Shown here piece after piece: positions 20,250-27,162 of a DNA stretch of 64,000 nucleotides. This DNA comes from a virus. Every line of letters starts with the position of its first letter. Position 1 is the first letter of the stretch. Where the stretch lies: IMG/VR virus record IMGVR_UViG_3300045141_000143, positions 1-64,000 of that record, one strand, 5' to 3'. The notes under the pieces were generated by a model. The model was given only the letters and a program-made list of their open reading frames with translations. It did no database searches and was not told where the DNA came from. The position numbers and the translations under genes were made by a program.

Positions 20250-21583
20250 GCGACGGCGGACTGATCTATGCCCCCGCCACACCAGGCGCCGAGACCTACC
20301 TCATCGCCCTGGCCGGGCCGACCGGCTCTGGCAAGACGCTGTCGGCGCTGCGCCTGGCGCGCGGGCTCGCAGGACCAGACGGCAAGATCTTCTTCTGCGA
20401 CACCGAGAACCGGCGCGGCCTGCGCTACGCCCGCGACTTCGAGTTCATGCACGCCTCGATGTCGCCGCCATTCATCAGCGAGAAATACACGGTCGCCGCC
20501 GAGCAGGCGCAGAAGGCCGGGGCCGCGGTGCTGATCCTCGACAGCGTCAGCCACGAGCATGTCGGCCCCGGCGGTATGCTGGAGCGCTTCGAGGATGAAC
20601 TGACCCGGCTCGCCGGCGACAACTACGAGCGCCGCGATCGGCTGAAGGGCACCGCCTGGATCAAGCCGAAGCGGGCGCACAAGGCGATGCTCCAGCGGTT
20701 CATTCAGCTGAACATGCACGTCATCTGCTGCCTGCGCGCCGAGCCCAAGCTGGTCATCCGCCCTGATCCGAAGAAGCCTGGGAAGACCGAGTGGGCCGAC
20801 GCTGGCCTGCAACCGGTGTGCGGCAGCGACTTCATGTTCGACATGACGATGAGCCTGATGCTGTATCCGCTCGACCCCAAGAACCCCAGCGTGGATCCGC
20901 GTGGGATCCCCGTGCCGATCAAGCTCGACAAGCAGGACGCCCACCTGGTCCCGCTGGATCGCGTGCTGGACGAATCGGTGGGCGCGGCGATCGGCGCCAA
21001 GGCGCGCGGCGAGACGGTGGCACCGAAGTCCCAGCGCCACGAGATGCGCACCGATGTGCCGACTGACCCGAATGCTGGCAGCGATCTGATCCCGTCAGGG
21101 CAATCGTCAGTAGAGTCCAAGCCGCCGCCACTGCGCGGCGAGGCCAAGAACCGCGCCAAGGCTGATGAGCTGATCGCGCGGTTCAACGCCACCAGGGCTC
21201 AGGTGGATCACCAGGCACTCATCGCACTGGACGAGGTGCAGGACGCGCTGCGCTGGTTCCTGGAAAAGCGGCCCGAGATGGCGAAGGAGATCAACGCGGC
21301 GCTCAACGAGAGTTGGAAACGCTGCAATCCGTTTGGGAGCGGAACGCCCTCAAATGAGACGGCAAAAAGTGACACGCCACCCGACAAGGATCAGCAGCGG
21401 GCCGATCAGATCCTCGCCGACATCGCGGCCGCCGAGGACGAGGAACAGCTGAAGGCAGCGACCGGCGGCACCGCTTTGCAGACGCTGGCCAAGCGCTGGC
21501 TCCAGGAGCGGCCGGAACTCGCGAAGGCGATCAACGACGCGGAGAAGGCAAAAGCCGACCAACTGAGGAGCGTGACAGCATGA
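20246..21583 (+). CDS. RecA-like AAA ATPase (Sak4 type) recombinase
   Basis: 445 residues. Walker A GPTGSGKT (24-31), Walker B LILDS (96-100), with FFCDTENRRGLRYA in between, as in phage AAA_24/Sak4 ATPases. The RecA-like core ends near 230. Residues 285-445 form an unusual C-terminal extension holding two similar helical repeats ending in WFLEKRPEMAKEINAALNES and WLQERPELAKAINDAEKAKA. Paired with the RecE-like nuclease as a homologous recombination module; no separate SSB gene is visible. Co-translated with both neighbours through 4-base overlaps. Confidence 0.8.
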   Translation: MSDGGLIYAPATPGAETYLIALAGPTGSGKTLSALRLARGLAGPDGKIFFCDTENRRGLRYARDFEFMHASMSPPFISEKYTVAAEQAQKAGAAVLILDSVSHEHVGPGGMLERFEDELTRLAGDNYERRDRLKGTAWIKPKRAHKAMLQRFIQLNMHVICCLRAEPKLVIRPDPKKPGKTEWADAGLQPVCGSDFMFDMTMSLMLYPLDPKNPSVDPRGIPVPIKLDKQDAHLVPLDRVLDESVGAAIGAKARGETVAPKSQRHEMRTDVPTDPNAGSDLIPSGQSSVESKPPPLRGEAKNRAKADELIARFNATRAQVDHQALIALDEVQDALRWFLEKRPEMAKEINAALNESWKRCNPFGSGTPSNETAKSDTPPDKDQQRADQILADIAAAEDEEQLKAATGGTALQTLAKRWLQERPELAKAINDAEKAKADQLRSVTA

Positions 21584-21699
21584 CAATCAGGCAGCGGAAG
21601 ATACGGCGGGCACTGCGGGAGTGGCGTTCCGATCTGGCGATTGTGGTGCTGGGGGTGACCGTCGTGTGCGGCCTTGTGGTAACCGGGGTGCTGCGCTGA
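21580..21699 (+). CDS. 39-residue single-pass membrane peptide
   Basis: MTIRQRKIRRALREWRSDLA, a basic amphipathic start, followed by the membrane helix IVVLGVTVVCGLVVTGVLR. ATG overlaps the ATPase stop (ATGA) and its TGA overlaps the next ATG (TGATG), indicating translational coupling. Function unknown. Confidence 0.55.
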   Translation: MTIRQRKIRRALREWRSDLAIVVLGVTVVCGLVVTGVLR

Positions 21700-21884
21700 T
21701 GGGCCGCCCGCGCGACCATGAGCTGTACGATATTCGCCGGATCATGGCGATTTTCGCAGCTATGCCGGTGCCGCAGCGTCGCCGCGTGCTGGCATATGTC
21801 AACGAACGTATCGACCTGATGGCAGAGTTCACTCCACCGAAGACCGAGACGCTGGAGGAAGATCTACCGCTGGAGACCACCTGA
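21699..21884 (+). CDS. Small hypothetical protein
   Basis: 61 residues from ATG 21699. Helical (RRIMAIFAAMPVPQRRRVLAYVNERI, in two parts) with an acidic tail ETLEEDLPLETT. No family recognised. Overlaps both neighbours by one to four bases. Confidence 0.6.
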   Translation: MGRPRDHELYDIRRIMAIFAAMPVPQRRRVLAYVNERIDLMAEFTPPKTETLEEDLPLETT

Positions 21885-22126
21885 TGGAACGCACAGAGAT
21901 CATGGACGAAGCCGGTCGCTGGATGGCTCGCGCCAACGAGGTCCAAGCCGGGCCGGACGACGTGTTGAAGATCCTGTCGCTGATGATGGGGCAACTGCTG
22001 CACGAACATGCGGCCGACGCTGACCAGGCAGGCCACATCATCGTGCAGCACAATCTCTTCGCGATCGAGTTTTACACGCGCCAGCAGGAGCGCCGAGAGC
22101 AGCGGCGCGCGACGACGTTGCACTGA
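21884..22126 (+). CDS. Small hypothetical helical protein
   Basis: 80 residues, one long helical domain (VLKILSLMMGQLLHEHAADA) with a basic C-terminus QQERREQRRATTLH. No recognised family. Translationally coupled on both sides. Confidence 0.6.
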   Translation: MERTEIMDEAGRWMARANEVQAGPDDVLKILSLMMGQLLHEHAADADQAGHIIVQHNLFAIEFYTRQQERREQRRATTLH

Positions 22127-22335
22127 TGCCGGGGCATAGCCTGCATCCGCGACCGGGGTTCAATTGGCTGGCGGTGTCGTGGGGCGGGCCAGACGAGGTC
22201 GTGTCGGAGACCTGTTCCTACTGCGAGGCGGTGATCCCCGATGACGATGTGCCGCTGATCCTGTGGAACAACGACGGCTGGTGCGCTCGCTTCTGCCTGA
22301 AATGCTGCCGCAAATGGTGGGGCATGTCGGGGTGA
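22126..22335 (+). CDS. Small zinc-finger protein
   Basis: 69 residues. CSYC and FCLKCC form two CxxC pairs in a ribbon of the type SETCSYCEAVIPDDDVPLI then WCARFCLKCCRKWW. Found beside recombination genes in related phages; role unknown. Starts at the last base of the previous stop. Confidence 0.6.
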   Translation: MPGHSLHPRPGFNWLAVSWGGPDEVVSETCSYCEAVIPDDDVPLILWNNDGWCARFCLKCCRKWWGMSG

Positions 22336-22865
22336 CGAACGAGGAGCTATTGCTCCGAATGTTCCCCGAGGCCGTCGCCAAGCGCGAGGCAGCCTACGAG
22401 CGCGGCCGCCAAATGCTGCGCGGGGTCAGGGCTGGAGTGCCGGTCCCAGACTTGGCCAGGCGGTTCGGCATGTCCCGCACCCGTGCCTACCAAATTCTAC
22501 ACAAGGCCGAGAAGAACCGGGAGGCGCCGGTCGCGCAGTACTTTCGCCAGACCTGGGCCGATTATGAGCAGCTCTGCAGCCGACGCCCCACCGCTCCAGA
22601 GAAGCCCCGTCGGCCTCGCCCTAAGCCACCAAGAACGGATTGGTATCGGATGGAAGACCAGCGACAAGGCGAAGCACTGACCGCGCTCATCATCCAGAAG
22701 CTCTCCCCGGTCCTCGATGGCGAGCCGCTGCCCCTCGTGATCGAGGCAGTAGCAGCGGCGATGATGGCGCTGCTCGCGTCCAGCGTGCCGTTCCCCGCAC
22801 AGAAGCGAACGGTGTTGCTCAGTTATGCGCAACGCATCCTGAATTATGCAGAGGAGGTGACCTGA
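22332..22865 (+). CDS. Helix-turn-helix protein
   Basis: 177 residues from GTG 22332 (overlap with the previous TGA). Residues 36-65, GVPVPDLARRFGMSRTRAYQ followed by ILHKAEKN, form a sigma-region-4-like or resolvase-like helix-turn-helix. C-terminal region (110-177) is helical and hydrophobic with VIEAVAAAMMALLASSVPFP. Could be a transcriptional activator of the phage; that is inference. Confidence 0.6.
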   Translation: MTNEELLLRMFPEAVAKREAAYERGRQMLRGVRAGVPVPDLARRFGMSRTRAYQILHKAEKNREAPVAQYFRQTWADYEQLCSRRPTAPEKPRRPRPKPPRTDWYRMEDQRQGEALTALIIQKLSPVLDGEPLPLVIEAVAAAMMALLASSVPFPAQKRTVLLSYAQRILNYAEEVT

Positions 22866-23248
22866 TGCCGCGTTGGACCCACGCCGTATGCGACGTGTGC
22901 TGGGAGGCACAGGAGCCTGGAGCGCTGCCGGTGCGGATGGCCAAGCCCGTCATAGAGTATTGCGGATGGTGTGCGCAGCGGACCGAATCGGGGATCTATC
23001 GGCGGGCCGACCCTGAGACGGTGCCCTACCCCGATCAGCCAGCCGATGCGCGATGTTTCATCGCGGGGTTCCGTCGCTCGTCGCTGCCGCCTGGCGCCGC
23101 CTACATCGACACCGACCAGGGCCGGCGCATCTACTTCGGCCGCATGGCCGACGGCGACGCGGTGTTCATCGCTGGCCAGTTCCGCGAGTGGCGGCGGATC
23201 GCACTGAGACGCCGATCGCCGCCGCCTCGCGGCCTGGGCCTGTCGTGA
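22865..23248 (+). CDS. Small zinc-binding protein
   Basis: 127 residues, ATG 22865, preceded by GAGGAGG. CDVCWEAQEPG and YCGWCAQRTESGIYRR give two CxxC pairs at residues 9-37. C-terminal half is beta-rich, AAYIDTDQGRRIYFGRMADG, then a basic tail. Zinc ribbon plus small fold typical of phage accessory proteins. Function unknown. Confidence 0.6.
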   Translation: MPRWTHAVCDVCWEAQEPGALPVRMAKPVIEYCGWCAQRTESGIYRRADPETVPYPDQPADARCFIAGFRRSSLPPGAAYIDTDQGRRIYFGRMADGDAVFIAGQFREWRRIALRRRSPPPRGLGLS

Positions 23249-23376
23249 TGAAGCGCAAGCGTTGGACAAGTCGCGCGGAGTACTACGCGAACCGTCGGAT
23301 CTGTCGCATGTGGCGCAGCGGCCGGATCACGTTCACTGCGTTCGACTGGTGGCTGCGCTCCATGAGTGGCGTTTGA
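23248..23376 (+). CDS. Small basic protein
   Basis: 42 residues, MKRKRWTSRAEYYANRRICR then RMWRSGRITFTAFDWWLRSM. Strongly basic and aromatic, probably nucleic-acid binding. ATG overlaps the previous stop. Last gene of the CI-exonuclease-recombinase operon. Confidence 0.55.
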   Translation: MKRKRWTSRAEYYANRRICRMWRSGRITFTAFDWWLRSMSGV

Positions 23377-23393
23377 GCGCGCGTAGACTCCAC

Positions 23394-23444
23394 ACTCAGT
23401 AATTCAATTCCTGAGAATTAGTGAGTGAGGCCGAATTAGTGAGT
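23394..23444. repeat. Direct and inverted repeats between convergent genes
   Basis: GAATTAGTGAGT occurs at 23415-23426 and 23433-23444 (18-bp period), and in inverse orientation with one mismatch at 23394-23405 (ACTCAGTAATTC). The cluster straddles the end of the leftward gene at 23436. It is AT-rich against a GC-rich background. It can fold as a hairpin and so may stop transcription from either side, or serve as iterons. Confidence 0.6.
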
Positions 23445-23954
23445 AAGCGCGGCCCGCTGGTCTGCCAGAACCTGCCGCTGTCGCCGTTCCAGCAGGTCAG
23501 TCGGCCCCTGTGGCGCTGGCGGAACCCGCCTTTCTTGTTGGTGAGCAATCTTCTCTGAATCAAACCTTCGGATTGGTGGCTCGCACTGAGCTTCGCAGGC
23601 GGGACACAGCACATAGGCGTTGGAGGTCTGCTCGCAGCGCCAGCCGGTGCCCGTGTCGCGCCGCAGCCGCCGCTGCCAGCGGAGGAAGCCCAGCCCACGG
23701 AGCCGCACCAGAGCCCGCTTGGCGGTTGCCAGGGAGCAATCGGCCCAGTCGGCTATGGTCGCCTGGGACGGGTCCAAGCGGCCGTCGGCGCCGAGCATAC
23801 GGACCAGCACCTCGCCGACCTTCAGTTGGTCAGCGGTGATCCTGCCCGCCCTCCTGAACTGCCGCAGCAGCCATCCCAGCCTCGCCTTGCCCTCTCGCGG
23901 GATCGGCTGGCGCAGGCCGTCACCGAACACTGAACCTCGTAGCCATCGTTGCAT
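23436..23954 (-). CDS. Winged-helix / helix-turn-helix protein, Rep-like
   Basis: 172 residues. Residues 38-90, ITADQLKVGEVLVRMLGADG then SQATIADWADCSLATAKRAL and VRLRGLGFLRWQR, form a winged-helix domain of the type found in plasmid or phage Rep-like helix-turn-helix proteins. Cys residues at CPACEAQC (117-124) suggest a small zinc knob. Convergent with the recombination operon; its own promoter would be in the 348-base gap to the right. Repeats at its 3' end could be its binding sites. Confidence 0.6.
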   Translation of the reverse strand: MQRWLRGSVFGDGLRQPIPREGKARLGWLLRQFRRAGRITADQLKVGEVLVRMLGADGRLDPSQATIADWADCSLATAKRALVRLRGLGFLRWQRRLRRDTGTGWRCEQTSNAYVLCPACEAQCEPPIRRFDSEKIAHQQERRVPPAPQGPTDLLERRQRQVLADQRAALTH

Positions 23955-24030
23955 CAGTCCCCCTCGTCGGGACCGACCGTCAGGACGCAGCTACCCACTC
24001 CCAATACGGGCTTGCATTTGGCACGTTGAT

Positions 24031-24105
24031 GCGGGATAAACTGATGCTGCCAAGCAGTCAGTTGATCCCGCGTGGGGGTTGTGGGGCCGGTCCTTTGGAT
24101 CGGCC
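24031..24105 (+). ncRNA. Possible small structured RNA
   Basis: GCGGGAT (24031-24037) pairs with ATCCCGC (24065-24071); inside, AACTG pairs with CAGTT and CTGC with GCAG around a CAA loop, giving a long stem with small bulges. 13 bases on, GGCCGGTCC (24085-24093), TTT, GGATCGGCC (24097-24105) is a compact hairpin followed by TTTCG. A stem then a terminator-like hairpin in a non-coding gap could be a small RNA, but no promoter is identified. Confidence 0.35.
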
Positions 24106-24271
24106 TTTCGACTATCTACGCATTGGATCTCCGTCGCCCCCTGGAATCGGGAAGCATCCCGCCACTTTGCGCTGCGGGCTGTGCATCGTGCAAGGGGTTA
24201 TCGTTTCACTGTTGCAAAACTGCCACCAGGTATTCCAGCCGGTTAATCCCCATTGCCTCGACGCAGCGACA

Positions 24272-24300
24272 GGTTTACTCGCCGGGTAAAGGAGTAAACC
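24272..24300. promoter_or_regulatory. Operator palindrome overlapping a ribosome binding site
   Basis: GGTTTACTC (24272-24280) and GAGTAAACC (24292-24300) form a perfect 9-bp inverted repeat with an 11-base spacer. The GGAG ribosome site of the gene at 24303 is inside the right arm. Related copies lie within the gene at 24461-24480 and 24616-24635. Binding of the product, or folding of the mRNA, would block translation. Confidence 0.6.
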
Positions 24301-24302
24301 CG

Positions 24303-24743
24303 ATGAGCGATGACCTTCAGCGGTTGCGGCACTGGCAGATCAAGGACTTCCCCGAGGACAAGCGCCTGGGTGTGGCCGGCGCCGCGAAAGCGGCCAACCA
24401 GACGGTCGCCGCATGGCTGGAGCCGATCATCGACCGCGCCCTGACCGGGACTGACGCCACGGTTACTCGCCGGGTAAACCAGCCAGAGGCGCCGCCTGAT
24501 GACCTGATCCGCTTGGTGGAAGCGGCTTGCCTGTTCGCGGACCACGCCGGGGCGATGCCGCCCGGTCTGCGCAACGCGGTCGGTCGTCGGCTGCGGTCTG
24601 CGCTGGAACCCGACCGGGTTACCAATCGGGTAAACCGGCCCAAGCAGCTTCCAGCGCCGGTCAGTGGCGTGCTCGGCCCGACCGTCGAAGACGCGAACCA
24701 AACTCTCCAGGATGGCAGCGAAGCAAGCCTAGCGGCCGAGTGA
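24303..24743 (+). CDS. Ribbon-helix-helix-like DNA-binding protein
   Basis: 146 residues. Residues 11-47, WQIKDFPEDKRLGVAGAAKA then ANQTVAAWLEPIIDRAL, follow the Arc/CopG/ParG-like pattern of a short strand and two helices (IKDFPeekR--a--aA---g-tv--WL). The rest is a flexible tail with two TRRVNQP/TNRVNRP motifs that are encoded by copies of the upstream palindrome. Likely an autoregulated repressor. A plasmid-type partition role is an alternative. The product stands alone between leftward genes. Confidence 0.55.
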   Translation: MSDDLQRLRHWQIKDFPEDKRLGVAGAAKAANQTVAAWLEPIIDRALTGTDATVTRRVNQPEAPPDDLIRLVEAACLFADHAGAMPPGLRNAVGRRLRSALEPDRVTNRVNRPKQLPAPVSGVLGPTVEDANQTLQDGSEASLAAE

Positions 24744-24745
24744 CA

Positions 24746-25003
24746 TCAGCGGGTTAGAGCCAAGATGCGCTCAACCATTTCAGCCTCACTTTCGACGCCC
24801 GCTTTCTCCAGGATCGCCCGCTCGCTCTCTGGCTTTATCGCGGCGGGCAGAACCCTGGGCTTCGGCAGCTCTACCGCCCTGGCTGGCGCTGGCGGCGGCG
24901 CCGGTGGCGCCGCTGGCGGTCGCGGCTTCGGGACCGGCCTACGCTTCGCCGGGCGCTCGGCACGGGGTGGCGGACCCTTCGGTGCCCTGGGCGGCTTACG
25001 CAC
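24746..25003 (-). CDS. Pro/Ala-rich basic protein
   Basis: 85 residues from GTG 25003 (start uncertain; a longer frame reaches 25108). Residues 1-55 are Lys/Arg/Pro/Ala low complexity (PRAPKGPPPRAERPAKRRPV), followed by a short helical end KPESERAILEKAGVESEAEM. No family. Last gene of the leftward five-gene operon 24746-26066; convergent with the ribbon-helix-helix gene. Confidence 0.45.
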   Translation of the reverse strand: MRKPPRAPKGPPPRAERPAKRRPVPKPRPPAAPPAPPPAPARAVELPKPRVLPAAIKPESERAILEKAGVESEAEMVERILALTR

Positions 25004-25292
25004 GACTGCCCCGCTTCGCCAGATCGGGGAAGCCAGCCTGCACCAGCGACATCCGCCCCAGCGTGAGTTCGCGCTTGGTCTCGGGTTCAAGCTCCCGCCA
25101 CTCCGCAACCGTCAGCGGTCGCCAGAGCCCGCCCTCAACGAGCGTGTGGTAGACGCCGCAGTTCATGCACGCCGCCACGTCACCCGGCACCGGGATGTCG
25201 GAACGGCGCGCATCCATAGGCGAGGCGGCGTCCATCACGTAGCCGCACTGGTGGCACATCCACGGCCGATAGCGCGTCACTCCCTTCGCCAC
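24996..25292 (-). CDS. Zinc-ribbon protein
   Basis: 98 residues. CHQCGYVMDAAS and ACMNCGVYHTLVEGG form a two-CxxC zinc ribbon in the first half; the second half is helical (VAEWRELEPETKRELTLGRM). A similar sequence is common in prophages of alphaproteobacteria; role unknown. Overlaps the gene at 25292 by one base. Confidence 0.6.
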   Translation of the reverse strand: MAKGVTRYRPWMCHQCGYVMDAASPMDARRSDIPVPGDVAACMNCGVYHTLVEGGLWRPLTVAEWRELEPETKRELTLGRMSLVQAGFPDLAKRGSRA

Positions 25293-25498
25293 TACGCGGC
25301 CTCCTTCCCGTAGGTGAACAGATCGCAGGTTCCCATCGCCATGATCGTGCCAGCCACCACGGAACAGGACTGCATGTGCGGGTCGAACGTCAGGCAGATC
25401 ATGCAGGGAGAGCGGCGGTCGGGGGATGGGTGGATGTAGCGCGCGGCGGCCTTGCTGGTTTTTTCGATGGTGGTGTCGGGTGAATCGCCAGTCGCCAC
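25292..25498 (-). CDS. Small cysteine-rich protein
   Basis: 68 residues. Motif CMICLTFDPHMQSCSVVAGT then GTCDLF: C-x2-C-x9-C-x13-C with VxGxI between, a pattern that recurs in short phage-encoded proteins and recalls a high-potential iron-sulfur fold. Metal or cluster binding is inferred from cysteine spacing alone. Confidence 0.55.
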   Translation of the reverse strand: MATGDSPDTTIEKTSKAAARYIHPSPDRRSPCMICLTFDPHMQSCSVVAGTIMAMGTCDLFTYGKEAA

Positions 25499-25502
25499 AA
25501 TC

Positions 25503-25799
25503 TCACCTCCTAAACCCGTCGATGTACAGGACAGGCGTCGTCGGCTTGGTCGCCGCTTTCAGGCGCTCGAACAGATAGCCCTCAACGGGCAGTGTCGTTC
25601 CGGTCTTCTTCACATAGTCCCCAAGACGACGGCGGTAGGCTGCGTGACTCAGCAGCGCATCGGGCTCTTTCTTGCCTGGGCGCAAAGCCTGTTGCTTCTC
25701 TCGCGGCCGGCGCGGGGCGCTGGCCTCCTCGCCCAACTTGATCGCTTGGATCTGCATGTGAACGGTCTCGGTAAGCATCGGATCGAACTTCCACGCCAT
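25503..25799 (-). CDS. Hypothetical protein, paralogue of 25809-26066
   Basis: 98 residues, starting MAWKFDPMLTETVHMQIQAI with KLGEE following. The N-terminal 25 residues match the upstream neighbour (MTWRFDPLGHVAIEMTILAI, RCGEA). C-terminal half is different, ending LYIDGFRR. Start supported by GGAGAG upstream. Tandem duplication with divergence is likely. Confidence 0.6.
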   Translation of the reverse strand: MAWKFDPMLTETVHMQIQAIKLGEEASAPRRPREKQQALRPGKKEPDALLSHAAYRRRLGDYVKKTGTTLPVEGYLFERLKAATKPTTPVLYIDGFRR

Positions 25800-25808
25800 T
25801 GGACTCTC

Positions 25809-26066
25809 CTACCGGAAGATCGCTGACAACGAGATCACAGGCGTCAGCTGTCCGCAGACCGGACAATCAACGTGCTTGTCGTGGTTGTGCTCGATCCACT
25901 CGTCGCGGACCCTCCGGGTTTCCTCAGACATCGCCGGATCGGGCTGGTTGGGTGGCATTCGCCTTAGTCGTAGTCGGCGGGGCTGGCTCCTGGCCTCGCC
26001 GCACCTGATCGCCAGGATCGTCATCTCAATCGCTACATGGCCGAGCGGGTCGAAACGCCACGTCAT
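25809..26066 (-). CDS. Hypothetical protein, paralogue of 25503-25799, with zinc-ribbon end
   Basis: 85 residues from ATG 26066, with GGGAGGAA upstream. MTWRFDPLGHVAIEMTILAI mirrors the downstream gene. The C-terminus holds HNHDKHVDCPVCGQLTPVIS, one CxxC plus His residues, which may bind zinc. First gene of the leftward operon that starts in the divergent region 26067-26350. Confidence 0.6.
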   Translation of the reverse strand: MTWRFDPLGHVAIEMTILAIRCGEARSQPRRLRLRRMPPNQPDPAMSEETRRVRDEWIEHNHDKHVDCPVCGQLTPVISLSAIFR

Positions 26067-26225
26067 CGTCAGATTCCTCCCTCCCGGACCTGCGTCGGTG
26101 GGGCCGAACCGCTTTCGTTGGCGGCGCTGGCGGGCCTGACTGAAGGTCCGGGTTTGTGTCCTCAGTCGCGCCGGGATGGCATCGGCTCGCCAGCTACACG
26201 GAACGGTAGCGACAGCGTCACAGTC

Positions 26226-26238
26226 GTGCAATATGCAC
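26226..26238. promoter_or_regulatory. Operator candidate GTGCA-N3-TGCAC (left copy)
   Basis: GTGCA, ATA, TGCAC in the 284-base gap between the divergent genes at 26066 and 26351. The same core is found exactly 100 bp further at 26326 and at 17660. Confidence 0.5.
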
Positions 26239-26325
26239 ATTCCCGATTTGGTCAAAGATGCACAGAATGCCTGACAAGGCGTCGTGATCTGTGGACAAAT
26301 CGGGGGATGCAATGCGACGGTGCGC

Positions 26326-26338
26326 GTGCAGGATGCAC
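26326..26338. promoter_or_regulatory. Operator candidate GTGCA-N3-TGCAC (right copy)
   Basis: GTGCA, GGA, TGCAC, 12 bases ahead of the ATG at 26351, so a bound protein would cover the ribosome site or promoter of the rightward operon. Confidence 0.5.
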
Positions 26339-26350
26339 AGGGTAAGCGCC

Positions 26351-26686
26351 ATGAACGAGGTCAAGCCGCCTGTGGATGACGAGGTCGCCGCCTTGTCGGC
26401 CGCCATCGCCAAGGGCGCGGCCAACGCCATGAAGGCGGTGGAGGATGGCGGCGGCGTCGACTCGGTGTTCGAGGCTGGGATGCGGATGGGGATCACCATC
26501 GCTATGGGGCTGGCGACCGCCAGGGCCATCAGGGAGCGGCGGCAGCGGGACAAGTATCGGGATAAGGCGCTGGGGCAGGGGGCCTTCTACCAGCGCCACG
26601 ACTACCGCGCGCAGGCCTTCGCCGAGATGGCCAATGCGATGGAGCGGTGGAACGCGGCGCACGGAGTCGAGGGCGACTCGGAGTGA
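26351..26686 (+). CDS. Hypothetical protein with Gly/Ala-rich helix
   Basis: 111 residues from ATG 26351. Acidic N-terminus, then EDGGGVDSVFEAGMRMGITIAMGLATARAI, given here in two parts (VFEAGMRMGITIAMGLATAR) a moderately hydrophobic helix, and a charged C-terminus. It might be membrane-associated. No recognised family. First gene of the rightward operon 26351-28456. Confidence 0.5.
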   Translation: MNEVKPPVDDEVAALSAAIAKGAANAMKAVEDGGGVDSVFEAGMRMGITIAMGLATARAIRERRQRDKYRDKALGQGAFYQRHDYRAQAFAEMANAMERWNAAHGVEGDSE

Positions 26687-26913
26687 GTCCCCCGTTCCCG
26701 ATTCACCCCAAGATCCAGTTCGTCAGCACCGAACAGGCCGAGCAGGCCGACGTGATGGTGTGCATGTCGTGGACGGACCCGCCCGTCCTGCGAGACAACC
26801 TCCAGGCCGCGTGCGGCGTGTGCGGCCACCTCGTCCAGCATCGTCCGAATGCGCCTGTGCGGCCGATGAAAGTATGCGTGTCCTGCGCGCCATCCATCAT
26901 CCGGCAGCAGTGA
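26683..26913 (+). CDS. Small zinc-ribbon protein
   Basis: 76 residues from GTG 26683 overlapping the previous stop. CGVCGHLVQHRP and VCVSCAPSIIRQQ form two CxxC pairs. N-terminal QAEQADVMVCMSW. No family recognised. Confidence 0.55.
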   Translation: MSPPFPIHPKIQFVSTEQAEQADVMVCMSWTDPPVLRDNLQAACGVCGHLVQHRPNAPVRPMKVCVSCAPSIIRQQ

Positions 26914-26914
26914 A

Positions 26915-27073
26915 TTGTTCGCGATTCGCCCCCTGCTGAAACAGGTGGACCTAGCGAATGACGTCGCGCAGGAGGCGCTGGACGCCGGCGATCTGGTCAC
27001 TTTCTGCGCAGCGATCCAGCTGGCGGCGCAGCTGCTGCAACTGGCGAGGATCTGGGAGAGGATGAACCGATGA
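26915..27073 (+). CDS. Small helical protein with non-ATG start
   Basis: 52 residues if it starts at TTG 26915. Helical and leucine-rich (VDLANDVAQEALDAGDLVTF, AAIQLAAQLLQLARIWERM). It fills the gap between coupled genes and overlaps the next start by 4 bases, which supports it; the start codon is uncertain. Confidence 0.4.
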   Translation: MFAIRPLLKQVDLANDVAQEALDAGDLVTFCAAIQLAAQLLQLARIWERMNR

Positions 27074-27162
27074 GCGTCTGGTACTGCTCGGCGTGCCGAA
27101 TCGCCTATGCGTCGGTGCCCTACTGCCCGCGGTGCGGCGCGGTCGGAGTTCGCCAGCCGTGA
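27070..27162 (+). CDS. 30-residue zinc-ribbon peptide
   Basis: MSVWYCSACRIAYASVPYCP then RCGAVGVRQP: CxxC-x11-CxxC, a minimal rubredoxin-like knuckle. ATG and stop both overlap neighbours. Likely a real micro-gene. Confidence 0.55.
   Translation: MSVWYCSACRIAYASVPYCPRCGAVGVRQP

Larger units (their letters stand above)
23955..24302. promoter_or_regulatory. 348-base divergent regulatory region
   Basis: No protein gene is supported here. It separates a leftward gene (23436) from a rightward gene (24303) and contains, in order, a long imperfect hairpin (24031-24071), a terminator-like hairpin (24085-24105) and the operator palindrome 24272-24300. Promoters for both flanking genes are expected within it, but I cannot place -35 and -10 boxes with confidence. 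Confidence 0.5.
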
